Assembly (NCBI GenBank): GCA_023451855.1
Contig: JAEXXY010000120.1
Span: 1-9,133 of the forward strand
Origin: Actinomycetes bacterium
Lineage (GTDB): Bacteria; Actinomycetota; Actinomycetes; Actinomycetales; Dermatophilaceae
Reading direction: 5' to 3'
DNA length: 9,133 bases
The notes below the pieces were generated by a model. The model did no database searches and was not told the DNA's origin. It saw nothing but the letters and a program-made list of their open reading frames with translations. The stretch's first letter is position 1; every line of letters starts with the position of its first letter. Positions 1 through 6,441 of this stretch are shown one piece after another. The translations under genes and the position numbers were made by a program.

Positions 1-1
1 G

Positions 2-271
2 CGCTACACGCTCGAGGAGCTGGCCACGGTCGCGCCGGGCCGCACCGTCGAGGTGCGGGTGCCACCGTTCGGGACCGCCCAGTGCATCGAGGGCCCGGTG
101 CACCGGCGGGGCACCCCGCCGAACGTCATCGAGACCGACGCCGACACGTGGCTGCGCCTCGCCGTCGGCGACCTGTCGTGGGACGACGCCGTCGACGCCG
201 CCCGGGTCCGCGCCAGTGGCCAGCGCGCCCACCTGGAGGGGCTGCTCCCGCTGCGCTCGCTTACGCTGTGA
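2..271 (+). CDS. Sterol carrier family protein, C-terminal part (5' end outside window)
   Basis: The reading frame is open from the left edge and ends at TGA 269-271, giving 89 visible residues. The tail contains PPFGTAQCIEGP and RGTPPNVIETD followed by a WLRLAVGDLSWDDAV segment. I recognise this as the end of the SCP_3 / sterol-carrier-like domain protein commonly found just upstream of purF in actinobacteria. SCP-type domains bind lipids, but no substrate is known for this group. A GTG at 53 is in frame, but the family homology runs upstream of it, so it is not the start. The stop overlaps the GTG start of the next gene by 4 bases (GTGA), which implies co-translation. Family recognition is from memory of the motif pattern; the N-terminal part is not visible. 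Confidence 0.8.
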   Translation, partial: RYTLEELATVAPGRTVEVRVPPFGTAQCIEGPVHRRGTPPNVIETDADTWLRLAVGDLSWDDAVDAARVRASGQRAHLEGLLPLRSLTL

Positions 272-519
272 CCGTGAGTCCCGACGTCCCCCGCACCCCG
301 AACTTCAAGCGCTTCCTCGTCACTGGGGCCCTCGTCGGGCTCGTCATCGGGGTCGTCATCGGGCTGCGCGAGCCCGGCGGCCCGAGCTACACCGTGACGA
401 AGTCCTACGACGTCGGCACCGCGGTCCTGTTCCTCGGCGCCCTCGGCGTGTTCCTCGGCGCGGGCCTGGCCGGCATCATCGCGCTCCTGCTCGACCGCAC
501 GGGTCGCGACGGCTCGTGA
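268..519 (+). CDS. Small two-helix membrane protein
   Basis: The 83-residue protein starts at GTG 268, which overlaps the stop of the preceding gene (GTGA, 268-271). A second GTG at 274 is an alternative start. There are two hydrophobic segments, about residues 17-33 and 51-75, both rich in Gly, Val, Leu and Ala. They are separated by a short polar loop with YTVTKSYDVG. The C-terminus is short and charged (DRTGRDGS). The N-terminal 15 residues are polar and lack a cleavable signal pattern, so both segments are probably transmembrane helices forming a hairpin in the cytoplasmic membrane. No Shine-Dalgarno lies at a useful distance, so translation most likely depends on coupling. I do not recognise a named function. 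Its stop overlaps the start of the next gene, again by four bases. Confidence 0.75.
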   Translation: MTVSPDVPRTPNFKRFLVTGALVGLVIGVVIGLREPGGPSYTVTKSYDVGTAVLFLGALGVFLGAGLAGIIALLLDRTGRDGS

Positions 520-1703
520 GCCCGGCGCCGCGCGGAGGGCCCCTCGCGGGTGTCCGCGTCGTCGAGCTGGCCGGCATCGGCCCGTCGCCGTTCGCGGCGA
601 TGCTCCTCGCCGACCTCGGTGCCGACGTCATCCGCGTCGACCGCCCCGGCCTGTCGTCGCTGCCGGTGCCGCTCGAGCCCGAGCACGACCTGCTCCGACG
701 CGGTCGCCCCTCGGTCGCACTCGACCTCAAGCACCCCGACGGGCTCGCGACGGCCCTGCACCTCGTCGAACAGGCCGACGTGCTCGTGGAGGGCTACCGC
801 CCCGGCGTCGCCGAGCGCCTCGGTCTCGGGCCCGACACGTGCCTCGAGCGCAACCCACGGCTCGTCTACGGACGGATGACCGGCTGGGGCCAGGACGGCC
901 CACTCGCGCAGGCCGCGGGCCACGACATCGGCTACATCGCCATCACGGGCGCGCTCGGCGCCATCGGCCGTGCGGGCGAACCGCCTCAGGTGCCGGTCAA
1001 CCTCGTCGGCGACTTCGGCGGCGGCGCCCTCTACCTCGTCGTCGGCGTCCTGGCGGCCCTGCTCGAAGCGCGCACGAGCGGGCAGGGGCAGGTCGTCGAC
1101 GCGGCGATCGTCGACGGCACGGCGCACGTGTCCTCGCTCGTCCTCGGCCTCGTCGGGGCCGGGCTCTGGAGCGACCGCCGCGGCACCAACCTCCTCGACA
1201 CCGGTGCTCCGTTCTACGACGTGTACGAGACGAGCGACCGCGGGTGGATGGCCGTCGGTCCGCTCGAGCAGGCCTTCTACGACACGTTCCTCGCGCTGCT
1301 CGGCCTCACCGACGCCGCGCCGAACCGCCTCGACCCGAGCGAGTGGCCGGCGCTGCGTGCCCTCCTCGCCGACACGTTCCGCACCCGCACCCGCGAGGCG
1401 TGGACCGCGCTCTTCGAGGGCACCGACGCCTGCGTCGAGCCGGTGCTGTCCTACACCGAGGCGCCCGCCCATCCGCACCTGGCCGCCCGCGGCACCTACG
1501 TCGAGCACCACGGCGTCGTCCAGCCGGCGCCGGCACCGCGGTTCTCCCGCACGCCCGCTGCCCTGACCACCCCGCCCTCGCCGGTCGGCGCCGACACCCG
1601 GGCCGCACTGACGGCCTGGGGCGTGCCCGACGTCGACGGGCTGCTCGCCTCGGGGGCGGCCCTTGACGCGTCCGCGGCCCCGGCCGGTTCGACCACGCCA
1701 TGA
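516..1703 (+). CDS. CaiB/BaiF CoA-transferase family protein, alpha-methylacyl-CoA racemase-like
   Basis: This 395-residue protein belongs to the family III CoA-transferase fold. The N-terminal LAGVRVVELAGIGPSPFAAM and DLGADVIRVDRPG segments (residues about 10-45), LVEGYRPGV, the GWGQDGP segment and GQVVDAAIVDG are hallmarks. It matches the alpha-methylacyl-CoA racemase subgroup, which epimerises 2-methyl-branched acyl-CoA esters during branched fatty acid and sterol side-chain breakdown. The expected catalytic residues are visible: His136 in AGHDIGYI, Asp166 in GDFGGG, and Glu251 in GPLEQAFY. All three sit exactly ten residues beyond the numbers I recall for the mycobacterial enzyme (126, 156, 241), which supports the racemase assignment over a true CoA-transferase. 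The frame is open further upstream to 216, but that part is arginine-rich shadow sequence. GTG 516, overlapping the previous stop, fits the conserved N-terminus. Substrate is not deducible. Confidence 0.88.
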   Translation: MSPAPRGGPLAGVRVVELAGIGPSPFAAMLLADLGADVIRVDRPGLSSLPVPLEPEHDLLRRGRPSVALDLKHPDGLATALHLVEQADVLVEGYRPGVAERLGLGPDTCLERNPRLVYGRMTGWGQDGPLAQAAGHDIGYIAITGALGAIGRAGEPPQVPVNLVGDFGGGALYLVVGVLAALLEARTSGQGQVVDAAIVDGTAHVSSLVLGLVGAGLWSDRRGTNLLDTGAPFYDVYETSDRGWMAVGPLEQAFYDTFLALLGLTDAAPNRLDPSEWPALRALLADTFRTRTREAWTALFEGTDACVEPVLSYTEAPAHPHLAARGTYVEHHGVVQPAPAPRFSRTPAALTTPPSPVGADTRAALTAWGVPDVDGLLASGAALDASAAPAGSTTP

Positions 1704-2269
1704 GGCTGTTCGTCGCGCTCGTCCCACCCGACGCCGCCCTCGACCACCTCTCCGCCCACGTCGAGCCCCGCCGCGAGGCGGGCGCCGAGCTGCGTTGGAC
1801 CGATCGGCACCAGTGGCACGTGACGCTCGCCTTCCTCGGCGCGGTGCCCGAGCGCAGCCTCGACGAGCTCACCGACGCCCTGGCTGCCGTCGCGTCGCGG
1901 CGTGACCCGCTCGTGCTGCGGCTGTCCGGGGCCGGCGTCTTCCCCAACCCCTACGCCGCCCGGGTCCTGTGGGCCGGTGTCGAGGTGCTCCACGGCGACC
2001 TCACGGCCCTGGCCCGGGCGACGCGTGGCGCCGCGAACGGCGCCGGTGCCACGCCCGACGGCACCCGCTTCCACCCGCACGTCACGCTCGGCCGCTTCCC
2101 GCGTCCCGCCGAGGCCACCCGCTGGCTGCGCACCTTCGACGCGTACGAGGGGCCGACGTGGCGCGCCGACGAGGTGGTTCTCGTCGAGTCGCACCTCGGT
2201 GAGGGCCGCGGCCGGCGCCCCCGGTACGAGGTGCTGGCGACGCTCCCGTTGGGCCGACCCGCCGGCTGA
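1700..2269 (+). CDS. thpR: RNA 2',3'-cyclic phosphodiesterase (2H phosphoesterase, ThpR/LigT family)
   Basis: The 189-residue protein starts at ATG 1700, which overlaps the preceding TGA (ATGA). It opens with MRLFVALVPP, typical of the family, and carries both signature H-x-T-L motifs: H40-V-T-L43 in WHVTLAFLG and H127-V-T-L130 in HPHVTLGRF. These two histidines form the active site of 2H phosphoesterases, which open 2',3'-cyclic phosphate ends on RNA to give 2'-phosphates. The Bacillus and E. coli relatives were first described as 2'-5' RNA ligases. Length and motif spacing are normal for the family. The physiological RNA substrate is not known. The gene is the last of the coupled set beginning left of the window. 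The segment between it and purF is 96 bases long and holds no clear terminator hairpin. Confidence 0.92.
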   Translation: MRLFVALVPPDAALDHLSAHVEPRREAGAELRWTDRHQWHVTLAFLGAVPERSLDELTDALAAVASRRDPLVLRLSGAGVFPNPYAARVLWAGVEVLHGDLTALARATRGAANGAGATPDGTRFHPHVTLGRFPRPAEATRWLRTFDAYEGPTWRADEVVLVESHLGEGRGRRPRYEVLATLPLGRPAG

Positions 2270-2283
2270 CCGCGGCTGCCCGG

Positions 2284-2334
2284 GACGCGTCGGGGCTGGG
2301 GAGGGTGGCGCTGGCCGGGGTGAGACGCGTCGGG
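2284..2334. repeat. Pair of 11-base direct repeats upstream of purF
   Basis: GACGCGTCGGG occurs at 2284-2294 and again at 2324-2334, 40 bases start to start, about four helical turns, in the 96-base gap before purF. The core GACGCGTC is itself palindromic. Spacing on one DNA face and placement just upstream of the presumed -10 make it a candidate operator pair. However, ACGCGTC words recur elsewhere in this GC-rich window, so chance is possible. Confidence 0.35.
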
Positions 2335-2353
2335 CGGACCGTCGGGCCTGTGC

Positions 2354-2359
2354 GACACT
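2354..2359 (+). promoter_or_regulatory. Candidate -10 element for leaderless purF
   Basis: GACACT lies six bases before the purF GTG, with A and T at the two most important -10 positions (second and sixth). No Shine-Dalgarno precedes the GTG. Transcription would begin at or very near the start codon. No convincing -35 is visible. Confidence 0.4.
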
Positions 2360-2365
2360 GGGCCG

Positions 2366-3928
2366 GTGGCACGCGGCGACGGTCGACTGAACCATGACCT
2401 CATCTCCGGCGAGAAGGGCCCGCAGGACGCCTGCGGGGTCTTCGGCGTCTGGGCCCCGGGAGAGGACGTCGCGAAGCTGACGTACTTCGGGCTCTACGCC
2501 CTGCAGCACCGGGGGCAGGAGTCGGCGGGCATCGCCACCGGCGACGGCGAGAAGATCCTCGTCTACAAGGACATGGGCCTCGTGAGCCAGGTCTTCGACG
2601 AGACCGCCCTCAGCTCGCTGCGCGGCCACCTCGCCATCGGCCACACGCGCTACTCGACCACCGGCGGGTCGACGTGGGAAAACGCGCAGCCGACCCTCGG
2701 AGGCACCGGCCACAGCACGCTGGCCCTCGCCCACAACGGCAACCTCATCAACACCGTCGAGCTGCGGGCCCTCGTCGACGAGCACTTCGGCGGCACCCGC
2801 GTCACCGGCGAGCTCGCCCGCGGCAACACTTCCGACACCGCGCTCGTCACGACGCTCCTCGCCGCCGACGAGGACCGCACCCCCGAGCAGGCCGCCCTCG
2901 AGCTGCTCCCCAAGCTGCGCGGCGCCTTCTCGTTCGTCTTCATGGACGAGCAGACGCTCTACGCCGCGCGCGACCCGTGGGGTGTGCGCCCGCTCGCGCT
3001 CGGCCGCCTCGAGCGCGGCTGGGTCGTCGCCTCCGAGACCGCCGCGCTGCAGACCATCGGCGCCTCCGTCATCCGCGAGGTCGAGCCGGGCGAGCTCATC
3101 GCCATCGACGAGAACGGCCTGCGCTCGCACAAGTTCGCCGAGCCCCAGCCCAAGGGCTGCGTCTTCGAGTACGTCTACCTCGCGCGTCCCGACGCCGTGA
3201 TCCGCGGACGCGTCGTGCACGAGGCGCGCGTCGAGATGGGCCGCGTCCTGGCCCGCGAGCACGCCGTCGACGCCGACCTCGTCATCGGTGTGCCCGAGTC
3301 GGGCGTGCCTGCGGCCGTGGGCTACTCGCAGGAGTCGGGCATCCCGTTCGGGCAGGGCTTCGTCAAGAACGCCTACGTCGGACGCACCTTCATCCAGCCG
3401 TCGCAGACGCTGCGCCAGCTCGGCATCAGGCTCAAGCTCAACCCGCTCGAGCACACGATCCGCGGCAAGCGTCTCGTCGTCGTCGACGACTCGATCGTGC
3501 GCGGCAACACCCAGCGCGCCCAGATCCGGATGCTCCGCGAGGCCGGAGCCGCCGAGGTGCACGTGCGCATCTCCTCGCCGCCCGTGCAGTGGCCGTGCTT
3601 CTACGGCATCGACTTCGCGACGCGCGCCGAGCTCATCGCCACCGGCCTCGGCACCGAGGAGATCCGCGCCTCGATCGGCGCCGACTCGCTCGGCTACATC
3701 TCCGAGGAGGGCATGATCGGGGCCACCCAGCAGCCCGCGGAGCAGCTGTGCTCCGCGTGCTTCACCGGTCGCTACCCCATCGAGCTGCCCGAGGACGGCC
3801 AGATCGGCAAGCACGTGCTCGAGACGCTCCCGCTGACGGTCCGCACCGGCCACGACCGGTCCGTCGACGTCGAGGGCGTCACGCTCGGCGTCTCCGCCGG
3901 CGGCGAGAACGCCCTCCAGCACCCCTGA
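2366..3928 (+). CDS. purF: Amidophosphoribosyltransferase PurF
   Basis: PurF catalyses the first committed step of de novo purine synthesis, making 5-phosphoribosylamine from PRPP and glutamine in the cytoplasm. The 520-residue protein starts at GTG 2366. The opening ARGDGRLNHDLISGEKGPQDA matches what I recall of actinobacterial PurF and represents a propeptide removed to expose Cys23 (DACGVFGV) as the N-terminal nucleophile of the class II glutaminase domain. YALQHRGQESAGIA, HTRYSTTG and AHNGNLINT follow in that domain. The phosphoribosyltransferase half carries the PRPP loop VVVDDSIVRGNT, with the paired aspartates at 374-375. Four cysteines at 265, 411, 462 and 465 (PKGCVFEY, WPCFYG, LCSACF) match the [4Fe-4S] ligands of the Bacillus-type, oxygen-sensitive enzymes. 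purM would be expected next but is displaced by a minus-strand gene. Confidence 0.98.
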   Translation: MARGDGRLNHDLISGEKGPQDACGVFGVWAPGEDVAKLTYFGLYALQHRGQESAGIATGDGEKILVYKDMGLVSQVFDETALSSLRGHLAIGHTRYSTTGGSTWENAQPTLGGTGHSTLALAHNGNLINTVELRALVDEHFGGTRVTGELARGNTSDTALVTTLLAADEDRTPEQAALELLPKLRGAFSFVFMDEQTLYAARDPWGVRPLALGRLERGWVVASETAALQTIGASVIREVEPGELIAIDENGLRSHKFAEPQPKGCVFEYVYLARPDAVIRGRVVHEARVEMGRVLAREHAVDADLVIGVPESGVPAAVGYSQESGIPFGQGFVKNAYVGRTFIQPSQTLRQLGIRLKLNPLEHTIRGKRLVVVDDSIVRGNTQRAQIRMLREAGAAEVHVRISSPPVQWPCFYGIDFATRAELIATGLGTEEIRASIGADSLGYISEEGMIGATQQPAEQLCSACFTGRYPIELPEDGQIGKHVLETLPLTVRTGHDRSVDVEGVTLGVSAGGENALQHP

Positions 3929-3934
3929 GGTCCC

Positions 3935-3980
3935 GGTTCGAGGTAATCCGCGACCGTATGTGGTCGCCGAATACCTCGAC
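3935..3980. repeat. Palindromic repeat, copy A (left flank of the inserted gene)
   Basis: A quasi-palindrome has arms at 3938-3955 (TCGAGGTAATCCGCGACC) and 3962-3979 (GGTCGCCGAATACCTCGA), matching at 16 of 18 positions around the loop GTATGT. It begins 9 bases after the purF stop and ends 5 bases before the stop of the minus-strand gene, so as RNA it could act as a shared terminator for the two convergent genes. No T-tract follows on either strand. A second copy in the same orientation lies at 4983-5028. Confidence 0.85.
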
Positions 3981-3984
3981 TGAC

Positions 3985-4890
3985 TCAAAGGGACAGGCCG
4001 AGGCGGACCTGCTGCAGGTACTCGTCCTCGTACAGCCGCAGCCCGACCAGGTCGATCCGGAGGACGCGGTCGTTTGTGAGCGTGACTGCGTTGCGGCTCA
4101 GGTTGTCCGCGGTGGCGTTGAGCCCCTCGCGATGCTGGGCGCCATCGATCTCCACCACGAGACGAGACGCCTCCCACCGCACGTCGAGGTAGATCCGGCC
4201 TCGAGGACCGCGTCGTACGACCTGCCTGCTGGGCTCGGGCACCCCTCGGGTGCGGCACATTCGGGCGAAGTCGAGCTCGCCCAGGGACTGCACGCCGTCG
4301 GCGGCGTCGAGAAGAACCCTCTTGACGAACCCGCGGCGTCGGCGACCCGGCATTCGAGCCGTGACCTCCAGCATCTGCAGAGGTGTCGCGAGCCTCTGCT
4401 GCACCGTCATGAGCAGGACCAGCGCCGCCTGTCGATCTGACGTCGCCCATGACGCACCGCGCAAAGCAGCAACCTCCGGTCTCGTGCGCGGCAGGTCAGA
4501 AGCCGCGAGCTCGTCCGGCAGCCGCCGGATCACCTTGTGGAGACGGACGTTCGGCAGACGCTTGACCGACGCGGTGTGCAGCACCGAGACGTGCACCTGG
4601 TCGTCGACGAAGTTCCGCAGGCCGGCGAGCTGGAGGGCAGTGACCCCGTCGAGAACCGCGACCCCGATGCCGGTCTCCCAGATGGCGCACCAGCGGCGCG
4701 CGTCGTCGTCGAGCGGACCCGTGTGCGTCGCAACCGTCTGGAGTCCGTGGCACCTCCAGCGGCCCGCCCGGAGCTCGGTTCGGATGTCCACGTAGCTCAG
4801 TCCCGCGGCTTGCAAGGCGTCGCGCGAGGCGACCCCTCCGGTCTCCGCCGCCACCGTCCGGGCCCGGGCCCGTCGCTCTGCACCGTTCAC
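3985..4890 (-). CDS. AbiEi-like winged-helix / DUF559 (Vsr-like fold) domain protein
   Basis: The protein has 301 residues if it starts at GTG 4890. The N-terminal part (about residues 8-60, TVAAETGGVASRDALQAAGL and the following RAGRW turn) resembles the winged-helix of AbiEi-type antitoxins of type IV toxin-antitoxin systems. The C-terminal part (about 230-301) resembles DUF559, a PD-(D/E)XK nuclease-like domain: IYLDVRW gives Asp236 and VVEIDGAQH gives Glu247, Asp249 and His253, the usual acidic core. Such fusions are common and uncharacterised in actinobacteria. No AbiEii toxin partner lies next to it. The start rests on CACATT, a weak -10-like hexamer seven bases upstream; no upstream in-frame start is plausible. 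The gene is visibly less GC-rich than purF (one sampled 60-base stretch has 39 G/C versus 43), lies opposite to purF and purM and is bracketed by palindromic repeats, suggesting acquisition. DNA-binding or nuclease activity is inference. Confidence 0.72.
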   Translation of the reverse strand: MNGAERRARARTVAAETGGVASRDALQAAGLSYVDIRTELRAGRWRCHGLQTVATHTGPLDDDARRWCAIWETGIGVAVLDGVTALQLAGLRNFVDDQVHVSVLHTASVKRLPNVRLHKVIRRLPDELAASDLPRTRPEVAALRGASWATSDRQAALVLLMTVQQRLATPLQMLEVTARMPGRRRRGFVKRVLLDAADGVQSLGELDFARMCRTRGVPEPSRQVVRRGPRGRIYLDVRWEASRLVVEIDGAQHREGLNATADNLSRNAVTLTNDRVLRIDLVGLRLYEDEYLQQVRLGLSL

Positions 4891-4897
4891 GACCTCG

Positions 4898-4903
4898 AAT
4901 GTG
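4898..4903 (-). promoter_or_regulatory. Weak candidate -10 for the inserted gene
   Basis: On the minus strand CACATT lies seven bases before GTG 4890, keeping the A and T of the second and sixth -10 positions. No Shine-Dalgarno is well placed (GAGG ends only two bases from the start). The hexamer is weak and supported mainly by analogy with the neighbouring genes. Confidence 0.25.
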
Positions 4904-4982
4904 GACGGCTGTCTGAGGGAGAGGAACCCGCCCTCGCGCTGCTGTGGATGAGGTTCACGCGAGTTCCCGGGGTGTGGACAGC

Positions 4983-5028
4983 CGGTTCGAGGTGATCCAC
5001 GACCGCATCTGGTCGCTGAATACCTCGA
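4983..5028. repeat. Palindromic repeat, copy B (right flank of the inserted gene)
   Basis: This is a second copy of the 46-base palindrome, 41 of 46 bases identical to 3935-3980 and in the same orientation. Arms lie at 4987-5004 (TCGAGGTGATCCACGACC) and 5011-5028 (GGTCGCTGAATACCTCGA), matching at 14 of 18 positions around the loop GCATCT. It ends 24 bases before the candidate purM -10, so it marks the boundary between the inserted gene and purM. The left and right arms keep the same small differences from each other in both copies, as in REP-type units. Confidence 0.85.
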
Positions 5029-5052
5029 ATCGGAGGGGAGGAGCGGCGCCGG

Positions 5053-5058
5053 TAGGCT
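5053..5058 (+). promoter_or_regulatory. Candidate -10 element for leaderless purM
   Basis: TAGGCT fits the TANNNT -10 pattern and sits seven bases before the purM GTG. The purine-rich stretch at 5031-5042 is too far upstream to serve as a Shine-Dalgarno. No clear -35 is seen. This would give purM its own promoter, independent of purF. Confidence 0.55.
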
Positions 5059-5065
5059 GGGGGCC

Positions 5066-6196
5066 GTGAGCGACGCCCCCATCACGTATGCCTCAGCAGG
5101 AGTGGACGTCGAGGCGGGTGACAAGGCCGTCGAGCTGATGAAGGAGTCGGTCCGTCGCGCGACCCGACCCGAGGTGGTCGGCGGGCTCGGCGGCTTCGCC
5201 GGGATGTTCGACGCCAGCGCCATCGCGCGCATGACCCGGCCGATCCTCGCCACGAGCACCGACGGCGTCGGCACCAAGGTCGCCATCGCCCAGGCCCTCG
5301 ACCGGCACGACACCATCGGCTTCGACCTCGTCGGCATGGTCGTCGACGACATCGTCGTCTGCGGGGCCGAACCGCTCTTCATGACCGACTACATCGCCAC
5401 GGGCAAGGTCGTGCCCGAGCGCATCGCCGCCATCGTCGGCGGTATCGCCCGTGCCTGCGAGGAGGCGGGCGTGGCCCTCGTCGGTGGTGAGACCGCCGAG
5501 CACCCGGGCCTGCTCGAGCCCGACGAGTACGACGTCGCGGGCGCGGCCACCGGTGTCGTCGAGTTCGCGGACGTGCTCGGCCCGCAGCGGGTGGCCGACG
5601 GCGACGTCGTCGTGGCTCTGGCGAGCAGCGGCCTGCACAGCAACGGCTACAGCCTCGTGCGACGCGTCATCTCGAGCGCCGGCTGGGCCCTCGACCGGCA
5701 CGTCGACGACTTCGGCCGCACCCTCGGCGAGGAACTGCTCGAGCCGACCCGCCTCTACACCAAGCCGCTGCTGTCGATCATCGGCGACGACGGCGTGCAG
5801 ATGCACGCCCTGAGCCACGTCACCGGTGGGGGGCTCGCGGCCAACCTGGCACGCGTCCTGCCCACGGGTGTGTTCGCCCGCCTCGACCGCTCGACGTGGA
5901 CGCCGCCCGCGGTCTTCCGCACCGTCCAGGACCTCGGACGCGTGCCGCAGGCCGACATCGAGCGCACCCTCAACCAGGGCGTCGGCTTCGTGGCCGTGCT
6001 GCCCGAGGCCCACGCCGACCGCGCCATCGAGCTGAGCGAGGCAGCGGGCATCCGGGCCTGGCGCCTCGGCGCGGTGACGACGGAGGAGTCCGCGTCCTCG
6101 AAGGGCCTGCTCGAGCGCGACGTCGAGGTGGTCCGTGGCGCCAAGGGCGTCGACGGCGGCGCCGTGCAGGTCGTCGGGCAGCACCCGGCGCCCTGA
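5066..6196 (+). CDS. purM: Phosphoribosylformylglycinamidine cyclo-ligase PurM (AIR synthetase)
   Basis: PurM closes the imidazole ring: ATP-dependent conversion of formylglycinamidine ribonucleotide to aminoimidazole ribonucleotide, a mid-pathway step of purine synthesis in the cytoplasm. The 376-residue protein opens with ITYASAGVDVEAGDKAVE. It carries the family motif STDGVGTK at residues 64-71, the DLVGMVVDDIVVCGAEPLF block (about 87-105) and VGGETAEHPG (about 139-148). ALASSGLHSNGYSLVR and HVTGGG follow in the C-terminal half. Length is near the usual 340-370, with a slightly extended C-terminus after the conserved core. GTG 5066 places the start just before the conserved N-terminus. The gene is separated from purF by the minus-strand cassette gene but otherwise keeps the expected order. 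It looks complete. Confidence 0.98.
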   Translation: MSDAPITYASAGVDVEAGDKAVELMKESVRRATRPEVVGGLGGFAGMFDASAIARMTRPILATSTDGVGTKVAIAQALDRHDTIGFDLVGMVVDDIVVCGAEPLFMTDYIATGKVVPERIAAIVGGIARACEEAGVALVGGETAEHPGLLEPDEYDVAGAATGVVEFADVLGPQRVADGDVVVALASSGLHSNGYSLVRRVISSAGWALDRHVDDFGRTLGEELLEPTRLYTKPLLSIIGDDGVQMHALSHVTGGGLAANLARVLPTGVFARLDRSTWTPPAVFRTVQDLGRVPQADIERTLNQGVGFVAVLPEAHADRAIELSEAAGIRAWRLGAVTTEESASSKGLLERDVEVVRGAKGVDGGAVQVVGQHPAP

Positions 6197-6278
6197 CGTC
6201 CGGCGGCGCTGCTTGGCGCCAACGGGGCCGACGACACGGCTACACAGGGTGGCACGGCGTGCCCCGGTGGATGACGAA

Positions 6279-6306
6279 GCCCGCACACCATGAAGGGTGT
6301 GCGGGC
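6279..6306. terminator. Hairpin between convergent purM and DUF3073 gene
   Basis: A perfect 11-bp stem, GCCCGCACACC (6279-6289) with GGTGTGCGGGC (6296-6306), closes a 6-base loop ATGAAG. It lies 82 bases after the purM stop and 135 bases beyond the 3' end of the minus-strand gene, so it can serve both. No long T-tract follows on the + strand; on the minus strand the stem is followed by TTCGTCA. Hairpins without U-tails are usual in high-GC actinobacteria. Confidence 0.7.
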
Positions 6307-6390
6307 ATCCAGGTGTCACTCAGACGCGACCCGGCCACTGGTGCCGGGCGGCGGGTGTCAACTGACTAGATCTCAGCACCGATCGCGCGC

Positions 6391-6406
6391 CGGGTGGGAA
6401 CACCCG
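6391..6406. other. Short hairpin 3' of the DUF3073 gene
   Basis: CGGGTG and CACCCG form a perfect 6-bp stem with a GGAA loop. It lies 35 bases beyond the stop of the minus-strand gene. It may help terminate or protect that transcript. It is short, and chance formation in GC-rich DNA is quite possible. Confidence 0.3.
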
Positions 6407-6441
6407 ACGCACGAGGTGCAGACGGAAGAGGGAGGACGAGC

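Noticed and set aside
216..515. N-terminal extension of the racemase-like protein
   Set aside because: The extension is arginine-rich and overlaps the two preceding genes. The conserved family N-terminus begins just after GTG 516.
405..1727. A 440-codon minus-strand frame opposite the racemase-like gene
   Set aside because: It is antisense to a gene with conserved catalytic motifs, and its composition is typical of shadow frames in GC-rich DNA.
1496..4450. A 984-codon open frame on the minus strand, the longest in the window
   Set aside because: It runs antisense through thpR and purF, whose protein motifs are unmistakable. Its translation is Arg/Gly/Ala-rich without family features. It is a high-GC shadow frame.
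3985..4890. A complete type IV toxin-antitoxin pair
   Set aside because: Only an antitoxin-like domain is seen. Both neighbours are purine biosynthesis genes, and no AbiEii-like nucleotidyltransferase toxin is adjacent. The nucleotidyltransferase at 7985-8689 is over 3 kb away, of another subgroup and under its own promoter.
3935..5028. Palindromic repeats as a CRISPR array or IS terminal repeats
   Set aside because: There are only two copies about 1 kb apart with a gene between, so it is not an array. No transposase or short target duplication was found, and the copies are in direct rather than inverted orientation.
4891..5382. Upstream extension of the cassette gene frame to 5382 on the minus strand
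   Set aside because: It would run across the right palindrome and into purM antisense, and the added residues show no conserved features.
5093..6319. A 408-codon minus-strand frame opposite purM
   Set aside because: purM is certain on the + strand, and the antisense translation has no recognisable domain.
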